Source: Haemaphysalis longicornis
Lineage: Eukaryota; Arthropoda; Arachnida; Ixodida; Ixodidae
Reading direction: 5' to 3'
Length of the DNA: 64,000 nucleotides
Assembly (NCBI GenBank): GCA_013339765.2
Contig: CM023457.1
Location: 22,271,102 to 22,335,101 of the forward strand
The notes under the pieces are model-generated. The model saw only the letters and a program-made list of their open reading frames with translations, did not search any database and had not been told where the DNA came from. The position numbers and the translations under genes are program-made. Positions 34,449 through 45,000 of the stretch are shown here, one piece after another; the stretch's first letter is position 1, and each line of letters starts with the position of its first letter.

Positions 34449-34740
34449 TTAAAGCGAAGCTTTCAATGTCTCACCGGTGGCGTCGTTCGTCCGTGTGAAA
34501 CGCACTAGACGAAAGCCAACTTTATCCAACGGGTTTCACAAACCATGATGATGATGATAAACGAACCCACATCAGGCGCCTAAGGAGAAAAAAACACTCC
34601 CCGTAATCGGAATCGAACCGGAGTCCCTCGCGTTATGAAGCCGACAGTCTACCCGGTGGTGCCCTTGCGACACGGTCGAAGCAGTTCAGATTTTGGAGTT
34701 CGATCTCTCAGGTTTCATGGGAGAAAGCTTTGCGTTTTAA
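34449..34740. mobile_element. TIR element with mini-hairpin ends
   Basis: The left end TTAAAGCGAAGCTTTC and right end GAAAGCTTTGCGTTTTAA are inverted repeats with a small indel. They contain AAAGCGAAGCTTT (34451-34463), which folds back on a GAA loop. The element is about 290 bp and carries a tRNA-like segment inside. Confidence 0.6.
34536..34680 (-). repeat. tRNA-derived SINE of a second type
   Basis: On the minus strand it has a tRNA-like head with box B-like CCGGTTCGATTCCG and an anticodon-region CTTCATAACG. A body ending in GGCGCCTGATGTGGGTTCG and a TTATCATCATCATCATGG tail follow. Box A is degenerate. Head, body and ATC-type tail differ from the Ruka-like family. Confidence 0.5.
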
Positions 34741-34945
34741 CCATCTTTACCTTTAAAAAAAAGGCTTTGAGTTTTTTTATTATTATTAAATAATCAAATA
34801 GTGCAACTGTGCTTCGCTATAATCGTCAAAATTACTCCCTCGGACACAGCGATTGCTCATTAAAGTGCATTGCGGCAGAGCAGGCTTACAGGCTGTTTTT
34901 GGCAAAGTGTAAAAAGACCGCAAAACGAGTTGATTTATTGATGAG

Positions 34946-35247
34946 AATGATTGACGAGGTATGATGTGATTGATAGTAATCATTGATAATGGTGATGGTG
35001 GTGTATAGGGCCGATTGAAGCGTGAAGGAATGAGGTAACTGACGCCGAATCGAACACGTTTCCGGAAATTGGCTCGCACCAAAACCTGGTGGGGAATTTT
35101 GTGCGCCGAAATCTCTGACCACGGGCGTTTTGTTGCTTATTCGTCAGTAGATAATAGGGCCTCCGCGGACCGGGATCTGAAGACCCGGCAGATACGGTTA
35201 ATTTGTCAGCAGCAGAACGGCCTTAGCCACTGAGCCACCGCGGCGGG
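34946..35247 (-). repeat. Ruka-like SINE, minus strand, diverged
   Basis: Read on the minus strand: GACCCGCCGCGGTGGCTCAG with an intact box A, a degraded box B, and a diverged core still recognisable as GAGATTTCGGCGCAC. An ATTATCAA/ATCAC-type tail reaches to about 34946. It is probably the oldest near-complete copy here. Confidence 0.7.
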
Positions 35248-35810
35248 TCTGCAAATACGAGCCCTGAATATTTTACCGTGCCCCTAACCCGGTCCGTATA
35301 CGAGGGCAAGCAAGTGACCGGGTAGTAAGTCACGCGTCTTAAGAATTTACTGGTCAGAGGCAGAGGAAGGGACAGCAGCTTCAGCGTCGTAAGCCACGTG
35401 CCTTCAGGCTACGCACTAACTATACAAGCGGGTCGCGCACAAACACGCCTGTTGACCCGTCGAAACATGATCGGCGACCGTCTACAGACCTTGAACACCC
35501 CTCGGCATCGGTAAGAGAGGAATTTGCGTACGGCCGCGCGTTGCCACCTAACAACAGCGCCTCGTTGGCTTATCGTCAACTAGAGTAATTTACGACGCGT
35601 GGCGGGAACGCTGGCAAGAAAGATCCGGGGTCAAGGTATTCCTGGGCTAATCATACGTGATCGCAGCGCGTGTTGACTATGAAAAGAAACTAAGATAAGA
35701 ATAATTACGTTAACTTTAAACATTCATATAACTGCGTTATTTACATCTAACTGCTAGATTTAGAAGCAGCGGCATGCTTAGCAAACTCTTAAACTTTGGC
35801 AGCTAAACAT
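35248..35810. other. Unannotated stretch
   Basis: Nothing recognised. Confidence 0.4.
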
Positions 35811-35993
35811 TGAGCAAATTGGCAATACAGAGAAACACTACAGATATAGACAAAACGTGAATGTACACCTTGAAGACAAGTCTCAAATTCAAGGATTTCC
35901 AAGCCTTCCAATAATTCCCGGAGTTTCAAAGCCTTAGACACAAAATTTTCAAATTCAAGATTTTCAAGGTTTTCAAGCACCAGCTGAACCCTG
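35811..35993 (-). repeat. hAT-like terminal fragment
   Basis: Read on the minus strand it starts CAGGGTTCAGCTGG and continues with TTGAAAACCTTGAAAATC and similar CTTGAA words. The CAGGGTTC end with CCTTGAAAA subterminal repeats is a pattern I know from animal hAT elements. The opposite terminus was not found, so this is one end only. Confidence 0.5.
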
Positions 35994-36059
35994 TCTGGCG
36001 TTAATACGAAGTGTGCATTGATGGACCAAGCTTTGTTGGGAAGGGAACCACCCAGCAAC

Positions 36060-36420
36060 TCACGTGCACAATAAATGGCCCATTGTACGCTGCCAAGGAC
36101 ACTCCCAAATAGGCCGGCAGTGCGATGCCTTCGAACGATGGTTACCCGTGCGTTGACCACCAACGCGCTCGTCCAATCGCCGCGCGCGCGGGCGAGCGTT
36201 CATCCGGAGGATAGCCTCGACCTCCCCGCCGCAAGGTATACGCGCGCGCAGATTACCCCCATCCCCAATTGCGAGTTTCCGGCAATGCTGCTTTCGATCG
36301 GTGCAATTATTGCCGGTCGGGTCGAGGTCACTGGAATCGCGCGCGTCGCCCGCAGTGTTGTGGTGTGCTGTTGCGCGGTCACTCAGAGTTCGATAACTGC
36401 ACGCAAACGGTGCCGTTAGC
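36060..36420. promoter_or_regulatory. CpG-rich block, possible regulatory DNA
   Basis: CpG-rich with GCGCGC runs. Contains a nuclear-receptor half-site word CGAGGTCAC at 36323-36331. Open frames on both strands show no conserved motif, and no good splice pair was found. The regulatory role is only a guess from composition. Confidence 0.25.
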
Positions 36421-36635
36421 GTTGTTTTTTTTTTTTTTTTCCTTTTGTTTCCGTCAGAGAGCTTGAGCAAGTTTTAGCTGCTAAACGAAGCTTATATGGT
36501 TAGAGTTCCACGTACTTTTCATGTCTGCGAACAAGAACTCGCGAGGATTCACGCGTGAGGCGTTCTGTGGCGCGAAGCGTTCGAAAACAAACTTTCCGGT
36601 GCGAGTGCTATTAGCACGCGGTAAGCCGCACGCCG

Positions 36636-37157
36636 TTAACCCTTTCGATGCCCAAAACTTTCATATTTTGCTTAAGCGTGTGAGAAGTTTTTTTTTTTTT
36701 TTTATGATCTAAAACGACTTCCAACATCACAAATATGAAGTCAGAAAAAGAATTTGGTTCATTAGGATGAACACTAGGAAACACTGGGCGCTGGCTGCCC
36801 ATATATCACTTGAACAAGAAAGCTTCCTTGATCACCATTATTTTTGGTTCAAGTGAAGACAATACCGTAAAGTTTGTATAGCTATCATTCGTTATAACAA
36901 CCGAATTGCACAATTTCGGTTACCTTTCACTAGCCCATTGAGCTACCCGGGCTCTATGCGAGTTGTCTCGCGTAAACAATATTTTTTCAGCACAAGGAAG
37001 TGCATGCTGTTCTTCTCTTTAATTTTTGAAGGTCCGGGATCCTTTGTCTGTCGATAGATGGCGTTAAATGTCGAAAAAACCGCAAAGTGCGCGAGAAAAA
37101 AAAATTATTCTTTTTTTACTTGTTGCTCCTAAACAACACTGGGCATCGAATGGTTAA
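36636..37157. mobile_element. piggyBac-like MITE
   Basis: TTAA at both ends (36636-36639 and 37154-37157) directly flanks CCCTTTCGATGCCCA and the mirrored TGGGCATCGAATGG. A TTAA target with CCC-initial inverted repeats is the hallmark of piggyBac-type transposons. About 514 bp lie between the TTAA copies and there is no transposase frame. Confidence 0.82.
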
Positions 37158-38648
37158 AAACATAATTTACACCTCAAGCTTAGGTATCATCACTTGAATA
37201 CGCATCTTCAGTGGATACGTTGTAAATAGGCGCCATTTTCAAGGTTATAGTAGAGGGCGAATAAAAGTGTGCGCGTGTATGAGCACGTGTCTTTCTTAAA
37301 GATGACCGCCGTGGACGTTCAAGAGAAATACAATTTGGTCATGCCTTTCACCTCTACTTTGTTGTTGTTTTTTAGTGTTGGAACATTGTTTGGATCGTCG
37401 CCAAAGACTTTCCGTCGACGCCCCTCTCCTCTTCGTCCTCATCAAAGTGCACTATTTTCAACGCTGGGTATTCTCCAGGAAATTATGCTGCCCCTGATTG
37501 GCTTCACGTTCGCCAGCCAGCCAGAAACAGTACGTTTTAATGACGGCAAATTGTCGACCATTTGCAAGATAACATCCAAGTTAATTCCGCTTATTCCTCC
37601 GCCTGTGAAATTACCCGGCGGTCTATAGTAGATTACAGTTTGACGCCCTAGCTCGCGGACATCTTACACAGCCGTATTTTCCCTTACGACCCATTATCTT
37701 CGCTCTGCATAATCAGGCTTATCTTTTTTTTTACGAGGTTAAAAACACCGATCGAAACTATGCGGAGCTGCAGCCGGGAAATATACCGTCGCACTTTATC
37801 CCGATATCGAGGAATTTCCCACGGATTGCTCGTCTTCAATATTACGTACAATATAGCTTCGAACACAGAGCACAAACTTATTCGAAATGACTCAGAAAAG
37901 TACATACACGTTTCTTTTTTTATTCTCGCTCTTGATTGTCCCGGTTATTCGAGAAAAGGTTATCACGCGAGAAATTGCCGGATATATAGTCGGAAACATT
38001 CTTTACGCAATCTGATTTTAATACCGTGGAATGAGGTCAAACGATGCACGAAGACAAGAATGGGCCTTATTGGCGTAAGTTTCGTTCACTGGGAGTTGCC
38101 TCTGCCGAGTGGTACTCTTTCGCATCACCACACAAGCCCGGGAGCGGGTCGCGTTAAAATGTGACAGCCTCACTTAAACGGCTCGCGCACAAGGCGACTC
38201 CTCTGCTCATCACGCTTCTTGCTGCATATTCGAATTCCTACCGTCACTGACTTACACTACGCCGTCAAGGAAATTTCTCACGCTCGACATAGTTTCGACG
38301 GTCTTAAACTTCCGAAGGTCTTGCTCCTTCGGCGCTGAACGAAATGTCTAACTTAAGCTGCTGGTTACTATACCTGACTATGCCGTTGCAAATAGCACTG
38401 TCAAAAAAAAAATTCTGCCGTAAACGCCGGCCCTGTTCTGAAGAGTGACAGTAGTGACAATTATATTATGACAGTAATTAAACACACTTTTATACCGAAT
38501 CTCTCACGTTCAATACTCCACACGTGCTTCGATCTCAGTAGCGAGTGAATTCACCGACGAAAGCCAAGCTTTCTGGAAACGGCTACTCGAAGAGATACGG
38601 CGTTTTCACGAGGTCGTTTGCCAAAACCGAAAGAGGCGTCCCACTTAC
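37158..38648. other. Unannotated stretch with two mid-length frames
   Basis: Plus-strand frames of 119 codons (37269-37628) and 134 codons (37760-38164) show no family motif, signal peptide or repeat. I do not call them genes. Confidence 0.35.
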
Positions 38649-38795
38649 AGAGAAAAAGGCGCTCAGATGTGACGGCACGTCGTCGGCGCCAGCGACACGA
38701 GCGTCGACGCGACTGCCAACTGGGTCAGCGCCATCTGCGCCGTTCTGCCTCCAGGCGCCGGCCTTCGCGGGCATCAAGTCCATCCGGAACCAACG
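38649..38795 (-). CDS. Candidate exon, minus strand, GC-rich
   Basis: 147 nt lie between the acceptor CTCTGTTTCTGCGTCAG and the donor TTCTCT|GTAAGT. The frame is open throughout (49 codons, phase 0 to phase 0) and includes AWRQNGADGADPVGSRVDAR and DDVPSHLSAFF. It is richer in GC than its surroundings. The peptide matches nothing I know. Its end phase is compatible with the exon at 21241-21328, which would be downstream on the same strand. Such compatibility has a one-in-three chance, and splice-like words are common, so this stays weak. Confidence 0.25.
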
Positions 38796-38925
38796 CTGAC
38801 GCAGAAACAGAGGCATACGGCCTGCCTTACAACAGGACAACTAAACCGGCGATGAAAATCAGTGCAAGCTTTTAACGAGGCTTCACTTCAAAGCGCTGCG
38901 ATGCGAGGACTGTCTGTCGTGAGAT

Positions 38926-38935
38926 TCTCGCGAGA
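38926..38935. promoter_or_regulatory. TCTCGCGAGA palindrome (BANP/Kaiso-type word)
   Basis: A perfect 10-bp palindrome that in vertebrates marks CpG-island promoters. Only one copy is present and no promoter is established here. Confidence 0.3.
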
Positions 38936-39659
38936 GGTCGATGGCTTAGCGGCAAGGTCGCACGCTCTCACAACACTCACTGTGCCACAGCACAAATCAC
39001 CTATCACCGAGACGATTCAAAACTGAAGCCACAGGATGGCACCTCCCTGCTACCAAGAAAGCAAGCGACTGCTGAGAAACGAGGTTTGTCACAAAACAGT
39101 CACGATGAATCCAAGCCACGCACGGCTACCAGAAGGTCTATCACATGGGGCACCATGGGCGAGCTTGAAGAACAGATAAGGAGCCAAACGCCGTACGCCG
39201 CACAGAATTGCGCGAGGACATCTTCAACAACACGTGTCCGGCTACTGCTCCAGACGTATTGGCAGCCGTAAAACTCGCAGCTTATCAAGGCAAACACACG
39301 CCAGACCACACACAGCCCCACGGGTCTTGGACAGGCCGGCCTGCATTGTGACGGAGCGGACATGCAGGCAACACTCCTTCTACGGAACGGTGAATGCTGT
39401 CGTACCAAATCCGTCGTGGAAGTGCGCCAATCTTCGATTGTAAAGTCGGTCTCCGCAACAGTTTGCACAGGAACCACGGATGCACTACAACAACGCGAGA
39501 GTCACAGGGACGCCGAAAGCACCACAGATCCAGGTATACAACGTATACGATGCAACAAGTCAACGTACAACGGCCCGACTGGAACGTTTCACCGAGCAGT
39601 AGATCAACAATGAGCGCGCACACACACACGAGGCGCTGAGGCGCACCGCAGACTCGGCC
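38936..39659. other. Unannotated GC-rich stretch
   Basis: Several overlapping open frames on both strands without recognised motifs. Confidence 0.35.
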
Positions 39660-39687
39660 ACGGTGTAAGAGGTACCTCTTACACCGT
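39660..39687. repeat. Perfect 28-bp palindrome
   Basis: ACGGTGTAAGAGGT followed immediately by its complement, with no spacer. Confidence 0.95.
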
Positions 39688-40684
39688 TACTCTCGGCCGA
39701 CGAGCCTTGCTCGTCTCGGAACAAAGTGATGCGACAGCGTGCGATTCCTTTGTCCGCGCTGCTTTACCTTGTTTTTGCTTTTCTACGCGTGTGTGGACGA
39801 AGCCAGCGATCCGTCACCGCGAGCACGTTTTCCTTGATGCTGCTCACGCACGGTACACGAGTGGGGGGACCGTGCACGAGAACGCACGCCACGGGCTGCT
39901 CTAAGGGCGTACCTTAGGCGAACGCGAGGACGAGAGAGCAACGTTCGCTTTCTGGACTGCATACACTGCCACCTTCGACCCGACGGGATGAAACGTTTCA
40001 AGAGCGAGTTCGTACGGATCGGTTGTGGTCGCGGCGCGAGAAGCCGGCCACACAAGACGCTACGAAAAAAAAAAAAAAAAAGAAACTCCCAAGTATGAAT
40101 GGTCGTATAACTGCGCAATCTGCTATGCTATACACCGAACCCCTCTAACATCGGCTTTACAACTACACACCGACCCGTTCATCTGGAGGCATTTTCAGGG
40201 TCAATAAAGAAGTCTGGTGTGGAAGCACGATGGCCCATAAAACACCATGTTCTTTTATGACGTGCAATACACCAATGCCCTTTACAGAAGGCTTCACCCA
40301 TACGCACAACTACATTGATGAGAAGACATTTTCAGGGGTCAAGAAAACTGGTGTAATATGAAAGTATCAATGCCGTAGCGCCAGTTATAATTGTCATTTT
40401 CGTGAGCGGCAAAAATGAAACACATGACACACAGAGAAGGGTTTCTTCGTTGAGTTCACGCAGAAATGCTTTCGCATTTAAAAATGATAGTTTCCTGGCG
40501 TGGCGGATGGACGGTAAATGTCAGAGTCATGGACGAAGAGGTCTCATACGAAAGGTGTTGCCAAACCCGGCCGTACTAAGAACGAACCCAGTTTCAACAA
40601 GTTGCTCTTTCATGTGCAAGTTTACCCGAAAATAATTAATTTTTGTAACTGATGCGAGCAGAAAGTGCACGCGAGTACGTGAAC
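39688..40684. other. Unannotated stretch
   Basis: No gene recognised. An A tract of 17-18 bp lies near 40064-40081. Degenerate internal similarity around TTTTCAGGGTCAA and TTTTCAGGGGTCAA (40191 and 40330) hints at an old duplication. Confidence 0.4.
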
Positions 40685-41053
40685 CAGGGACGTAGCCAGG
40701 GGGGTGTTCCGGTGTCAGAACAGCCCCGTAAATTTCTGAATGCTGCCTTCCCTCCCTCTTTTCAGGGTTTTTTTATCCAACGCTATGTACACACCGCATC
40801 GATAAATTACGATGTAAAAGCGAAAATAAGAACAGCGTTGGTTTCTTGACAAAAATTGTTATTCAAAGTTCTGGTGCGCTCTTGTTTTTACCAGGTATTA
40901 CAGTGAACAAAACAACTAGACGTGTCAATGTATTAGGGCAGCAAAATGGCTAAGATATTGCTTGGGTGCACGCTCTCTTTCTGTTTATTTTTTCAACGGT
41001 GGCGTATAGGAGCCCTCCAACCCCCCGGGAAAGTATTTCTGGCTACACCACTG
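40685..41053. mobile_element. TIR element with GGCGTAGCCAG-type ends
   Basis: The left end CAGGGACGTAGCCAGGGGGG and right end CTGGCTACACCACTG are inverted repeats with mismatches, 369 bp apart. The CAGTGGCGTAGCCAGG end type is widespread in animal non-autonomous DNA transposons. No target duplication was found and I do not assign a superfamily. Confidence 0.65.
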
Positions 41054-41313
41054 CTATCAACACGTCGCGTTTCGAAGGCATTTGAGAACCTCGAAGGTCG
41101 CTAGCGGTGCTCCTTGGACTTGGATAGCATTTCAAAAAATGGACGCCGCCAGCTTGATTCACGAGTGCTTTTTTTGTAAGGCGGACAGTACTATTTCCGT
41201 CGCGCAATGCACAGCGCTTTCTGGCAGGATGTACGGCCGTATGCAGTCAAACAGAAAAACATAAACTTGAAAAGGCTAGCTTCGCTAAAGTTCGTACATA
41301 AATTCGAAATAAC

Positions 41314-41776
41314 TTGAAGGGACCCTGCAACACTTCTACAACTTTTTTTTTTTTTTCTAAATCTTGGATGCTTTCAGAAAGTGGTCAACCAACACATCAT
41401 GCACTTAGAATACGGGGTCACAAAGCATCAAAGCTCAAAATTACCGCTAAATGCCCAGCAGAGCACTTGAAAACTGGCTCAATTAAAAGATGCTCTCTTG
41501 CTATCTTTTCTGGTCTTGATGTTCTTCGGCCGCTCGAATTACGTCATTACAGCAGTGTAGCGGCTATTGGCCGACATCCTTTCAGTTGCAGCAATCACCG
41601 AACGCATTCGATAGCCACTTAAAAAAACAGCCACAAAAGGAAGACGGGTCTGCTGCGACGAGCAAATCACGGAGTGCCGCTCCGTGCTGGCGATGACTAT
41701 AGCTTTTTTCGAAGTGCTTCCAGATGCGAAGAAAAGAGTGGAAGCGTTTATCGAAAGTGTTGCAGAGTCCCTTTAA
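41314..41776. mobile_element. TTAA-flanked MITE family T1, copy 2
   Basis: Ends TTGA-AGGGACCCTGCAACAC and GTGTTGCAGAGTCCCT-TTAA form 15-bp near-perfect inverted repeats. The interior matches 24426-24881. The left TTAA has one substitution. Confidence 0.85.
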
Positions 41777-43061
41777 TAGGCCAACTGATGCAAAAGTGAT
41801 GCCAGGTTGTTGTACTTCGTTGGTCTATTTTAACAGCGGGGAGATTCGCGAAGTTTGCGAGTTAACACTCTGGAGCATATACCGCGCAGTTTATTTACCC
41901 TGAGAGGTTTACAAGGAGAGCTAGTTTATTTCCGCGATATAAAATGTCCATAAACGGCATTTCGAAATGTAGAAAAACTTCGATAACCAATTGCTCCGAA
42001 GTCTTGCGTGTTCTCCAATTTGTTTCGGCGTAGTTGGAAGTCAGGATTGCGGCACGTAGAAAAGACACGTGATCTACCAGGATATCTACCAGAGTTCCAG
42101 AAAGGAGAATCCAATAGGCGTAACTATGAAGGCAGCACCATTTGGCGTTTGGTTGCACAAATAATTCTGAGCGTTCTACAAAGTATTTCTACAACGTTAG
42201 CACTAGACTCAAAAGCTTGATGTAGGCGAAACAGTGGACGGTCCTAATAGGATTGTGAAAGAAAAGTGCACCCTCGTGTTCAAGATAGTTGAGGGCTACT
42301 GAAGACTTCTTTTTTCCCTGTTGTTCTATCTTTTGTTGTTATCGTTGTTATTTTCACGACTGCACATTGGGAAATTGCGTCCTTGGTTTAATTGCACCAC
42401 GGTCGTTTTTCCCCATGTAAACCGCAGGAGTTAAAACGACGCCAAGGGTGCGAACGACAGCTCCAGGGACGACGAAATAAGCAAAACGTCTTCCTCAAAG
42501 TAAAACACAGCAGTATTATGCTAGCCAACCGCGTTCAAGCTTACAGAGAATTAACGGAAACAACGTGCCGTCACACAAAAAACGTATATTATATATATAT
42601 ATAATTTTAAACAATGAAAACATAAATATTCTAATACTTTATCACATAGTTAATTATAGTTTGTGACTCAAAAAATAAAGAAACGCGAAGATTTTTTTCT
42701 CCCGGGCTTATAAAATTACATAATGTATCATAAATGCATAATAAGTATATATATAATATATACTGACACATAAAGTGGGTATATAATGTATTAAACCTCA
42801 TAAAAAAGTGTATCATACAGCTATTGAAACTAGGTGTAGACCCGCCGGGCACGCTTACGATGGAGGAATACATCTTTCAAACTCTATTTGGGACTCCATG
42901 CGGCCAGTTATCGAGCTATAGGTTTTTGATAAACGCACAGGATGTATCAGAAATGATGCAGTGGGCATTTCTTGGCGGTCGAAAGGCCCAGGTGCGAGTA
43001 AAAAAAATCCGAAAGATGGCGTATCTTATATGATACGTTGGGTATTACAGGGTTACAGGGT
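41777..43061. other. Unannotated AT-rich stretch
   Basis: No gene recognised. A short TA run lies at 42590-42604. Confidence 0.4.
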
Positions 43062-43075
43062 TTATATATATATAT

Positions 43076-43150
<75 letters not shown>
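43062..43150. repeat. (TA)n microsatellite
   Basis: About 70 bp of pure TA from 43081, preceded by a shorter interrupted TA run. Prone to cruciform extrusion and to assembly length error. Confidence 0.95.
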
Positions 43151-43155
<5 letters not shown>

Positions 43156-43339
43156 TGTCGGAGGACTGGACACACCTGAACCAATGAATTACAACAACCA
43201 TGCTTGCGAACATAAGGGGCAATGAACCAGGATGGTCAGTTCACTGGTTGATGCGTATGTAAGCAAACACCGTGTTCGTGTATGTCCAACTCTTTACTAC
43301 ATACATGTACGTCTATATATGCGAGACTGCATGTCCCTT

Positions 43340-45000
43340 AAATCAAGGCTCAATCGGTGGTACAAAACTTACGCTCCGGCACTGCGCGCAGAGGCCCGTG
43401 GTTCTGGACTTGGCGTGGTTGTCCCTTTTGACCAGTATTCCGACCGGTTGCTTCGGCACTACATCCGGCGCAGCCCTGAGTATCACGTCCGGGGTCACGG
43501 TCACTTCGCTGACCTGCCAGTTTCTCTTCCAGTTCACGCACGACACCTGGCTGTACGGCATATCCGCCAGCACACGCTTCACCTGTAGCATCGGCATGGT
43601 TCTTGGAACGTCGGTGTTGTCTCTTTCGAACGATCCCGTAAAAAGTACACTGACGATGCCACGCCACCAACGACGTGCACGGACTTGCTCGGAAGACGCG
43701 CTGAAGCAGAGCCCCGCGACGAGGTGCACCCTCTTCGGTTGACCTTGTTGATCCGACGTTCGAAATCGCGCCGCTGTCGCGACAGGAACGTCTCGTCTCA
43801 CACCTCCGTGTACAGAAGGCACCTGTGGAGCGAAGTCGCTGAACCGCGTGCGTCAGATTCCCACACCGAGCACGTTGTACACACGTGGACACGTTTAAAC
43901 GCACCAGCGGCTACGCGTTGTCAACACCTTGCGGAGAAGCCGTATTCCTGTTCTTCTGCCCGAGGTCGAGCAGAGTAGCGATTGGGCAAGAACAGTTCCT
44001 CAACGAAAGAGGCGCTGAATGTCTTCAAGACTCAAAAACGCAACCCGAAAATTTCAGGTTACTTCCACAAACCTCAGAACTCCCTCTTCATCGAAGCCGA
44101 TGCATTTGGAAGACTTGTTCAGTGCCGTGAAGATGCATTCTTAAGATGCAGCGGTAGGAGCGTCAGAATTTGCAAAACCTACGGAAGAGACATACCGCAT
44201 CGTTGATCACATGCGTCACAGATTGCGAAGAAGCTGTATATATGCGGATGCAAACGACCTACGGGAGCACTTTTTTAATGCAGCAAGAAGCGATGAAACG
44301 TCAAATCCGCCGCACGCCTCACCAAAAGGGCGCCAAGCGCCGAAGAAGCGCGTACAACCACGCTCGGCAAGTTCCAGGAGCTACGCGCTGCTTTAATTGA
44401 AGATCCTAAGCAAAAACAGGCAGCGCACAGATACGATTACCAGATAATCCAACGAACACCGGCACAGACGGCATGTAGACGCTACCAACGTTCCTAGTTG
44501 CTCCCGCGAGCGCGAACGCGCTCGGACCGATCATTGGCTAAGCACAAATGCGAGATACCCGGAAACACAACCGCCAGGAGGTGTTTGGTCTCTTGCCATT
44601 GAAGGATGGCGAAAAAAGACAAAAATCCCCCGCCCTGCAGTGCAGCTAGCCGACGATTGAATTGAGTTCCGAAGGTTGTTGGCTCGCCTTAGCCGCACAG
44701 ATGCGGAGACTCGCAGCTCGGAGAAAGGTGATATAGACGGAGGGAAACAGCACGCGTTTCAGCTGGCTCGCAGAGCGCTGGCTGTTAAGAGCGGGGAAAT
44801 ACCAACGCCCTCGCCCGCCTCCACTAATTGCCGTACAGGGGCGACGTTGCAGAAGCAGCAGTAAAAGTGGCGGAAGGATTTAGAAAGGACAAAAAAGAAA
44901 AGAAAAGCGGGGAACGAGAGCGAAGACTCCGAACCACAAAAACAGCGGACGGAGAGGCAGTTCACTGCATCAACGTACCCGGAGCCGGCCGCAGCGTCTG
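43340..45000. other. GC-rich region with several long overlapping frames, no homology recognised
   Basis: Frames of 156 codons (plus, 43272-43742), 159 and 184 codons (minus, 43343-43822 and 43350-43904) overlap in three phases. Plus-strand frames of 70-80 codons follow. None shows protease, reverse transcriptase, zinc-knuckle or other motifs. It may be a diverged retroelement segment or merely high GC. Confidence 0.3.

Noticed and set aside
38940..39000. tRNA-like box A (GATGGCTTAGCGGCAAGG)
   Set aside because: No box B at the right distance and no cloverleaf pairing.
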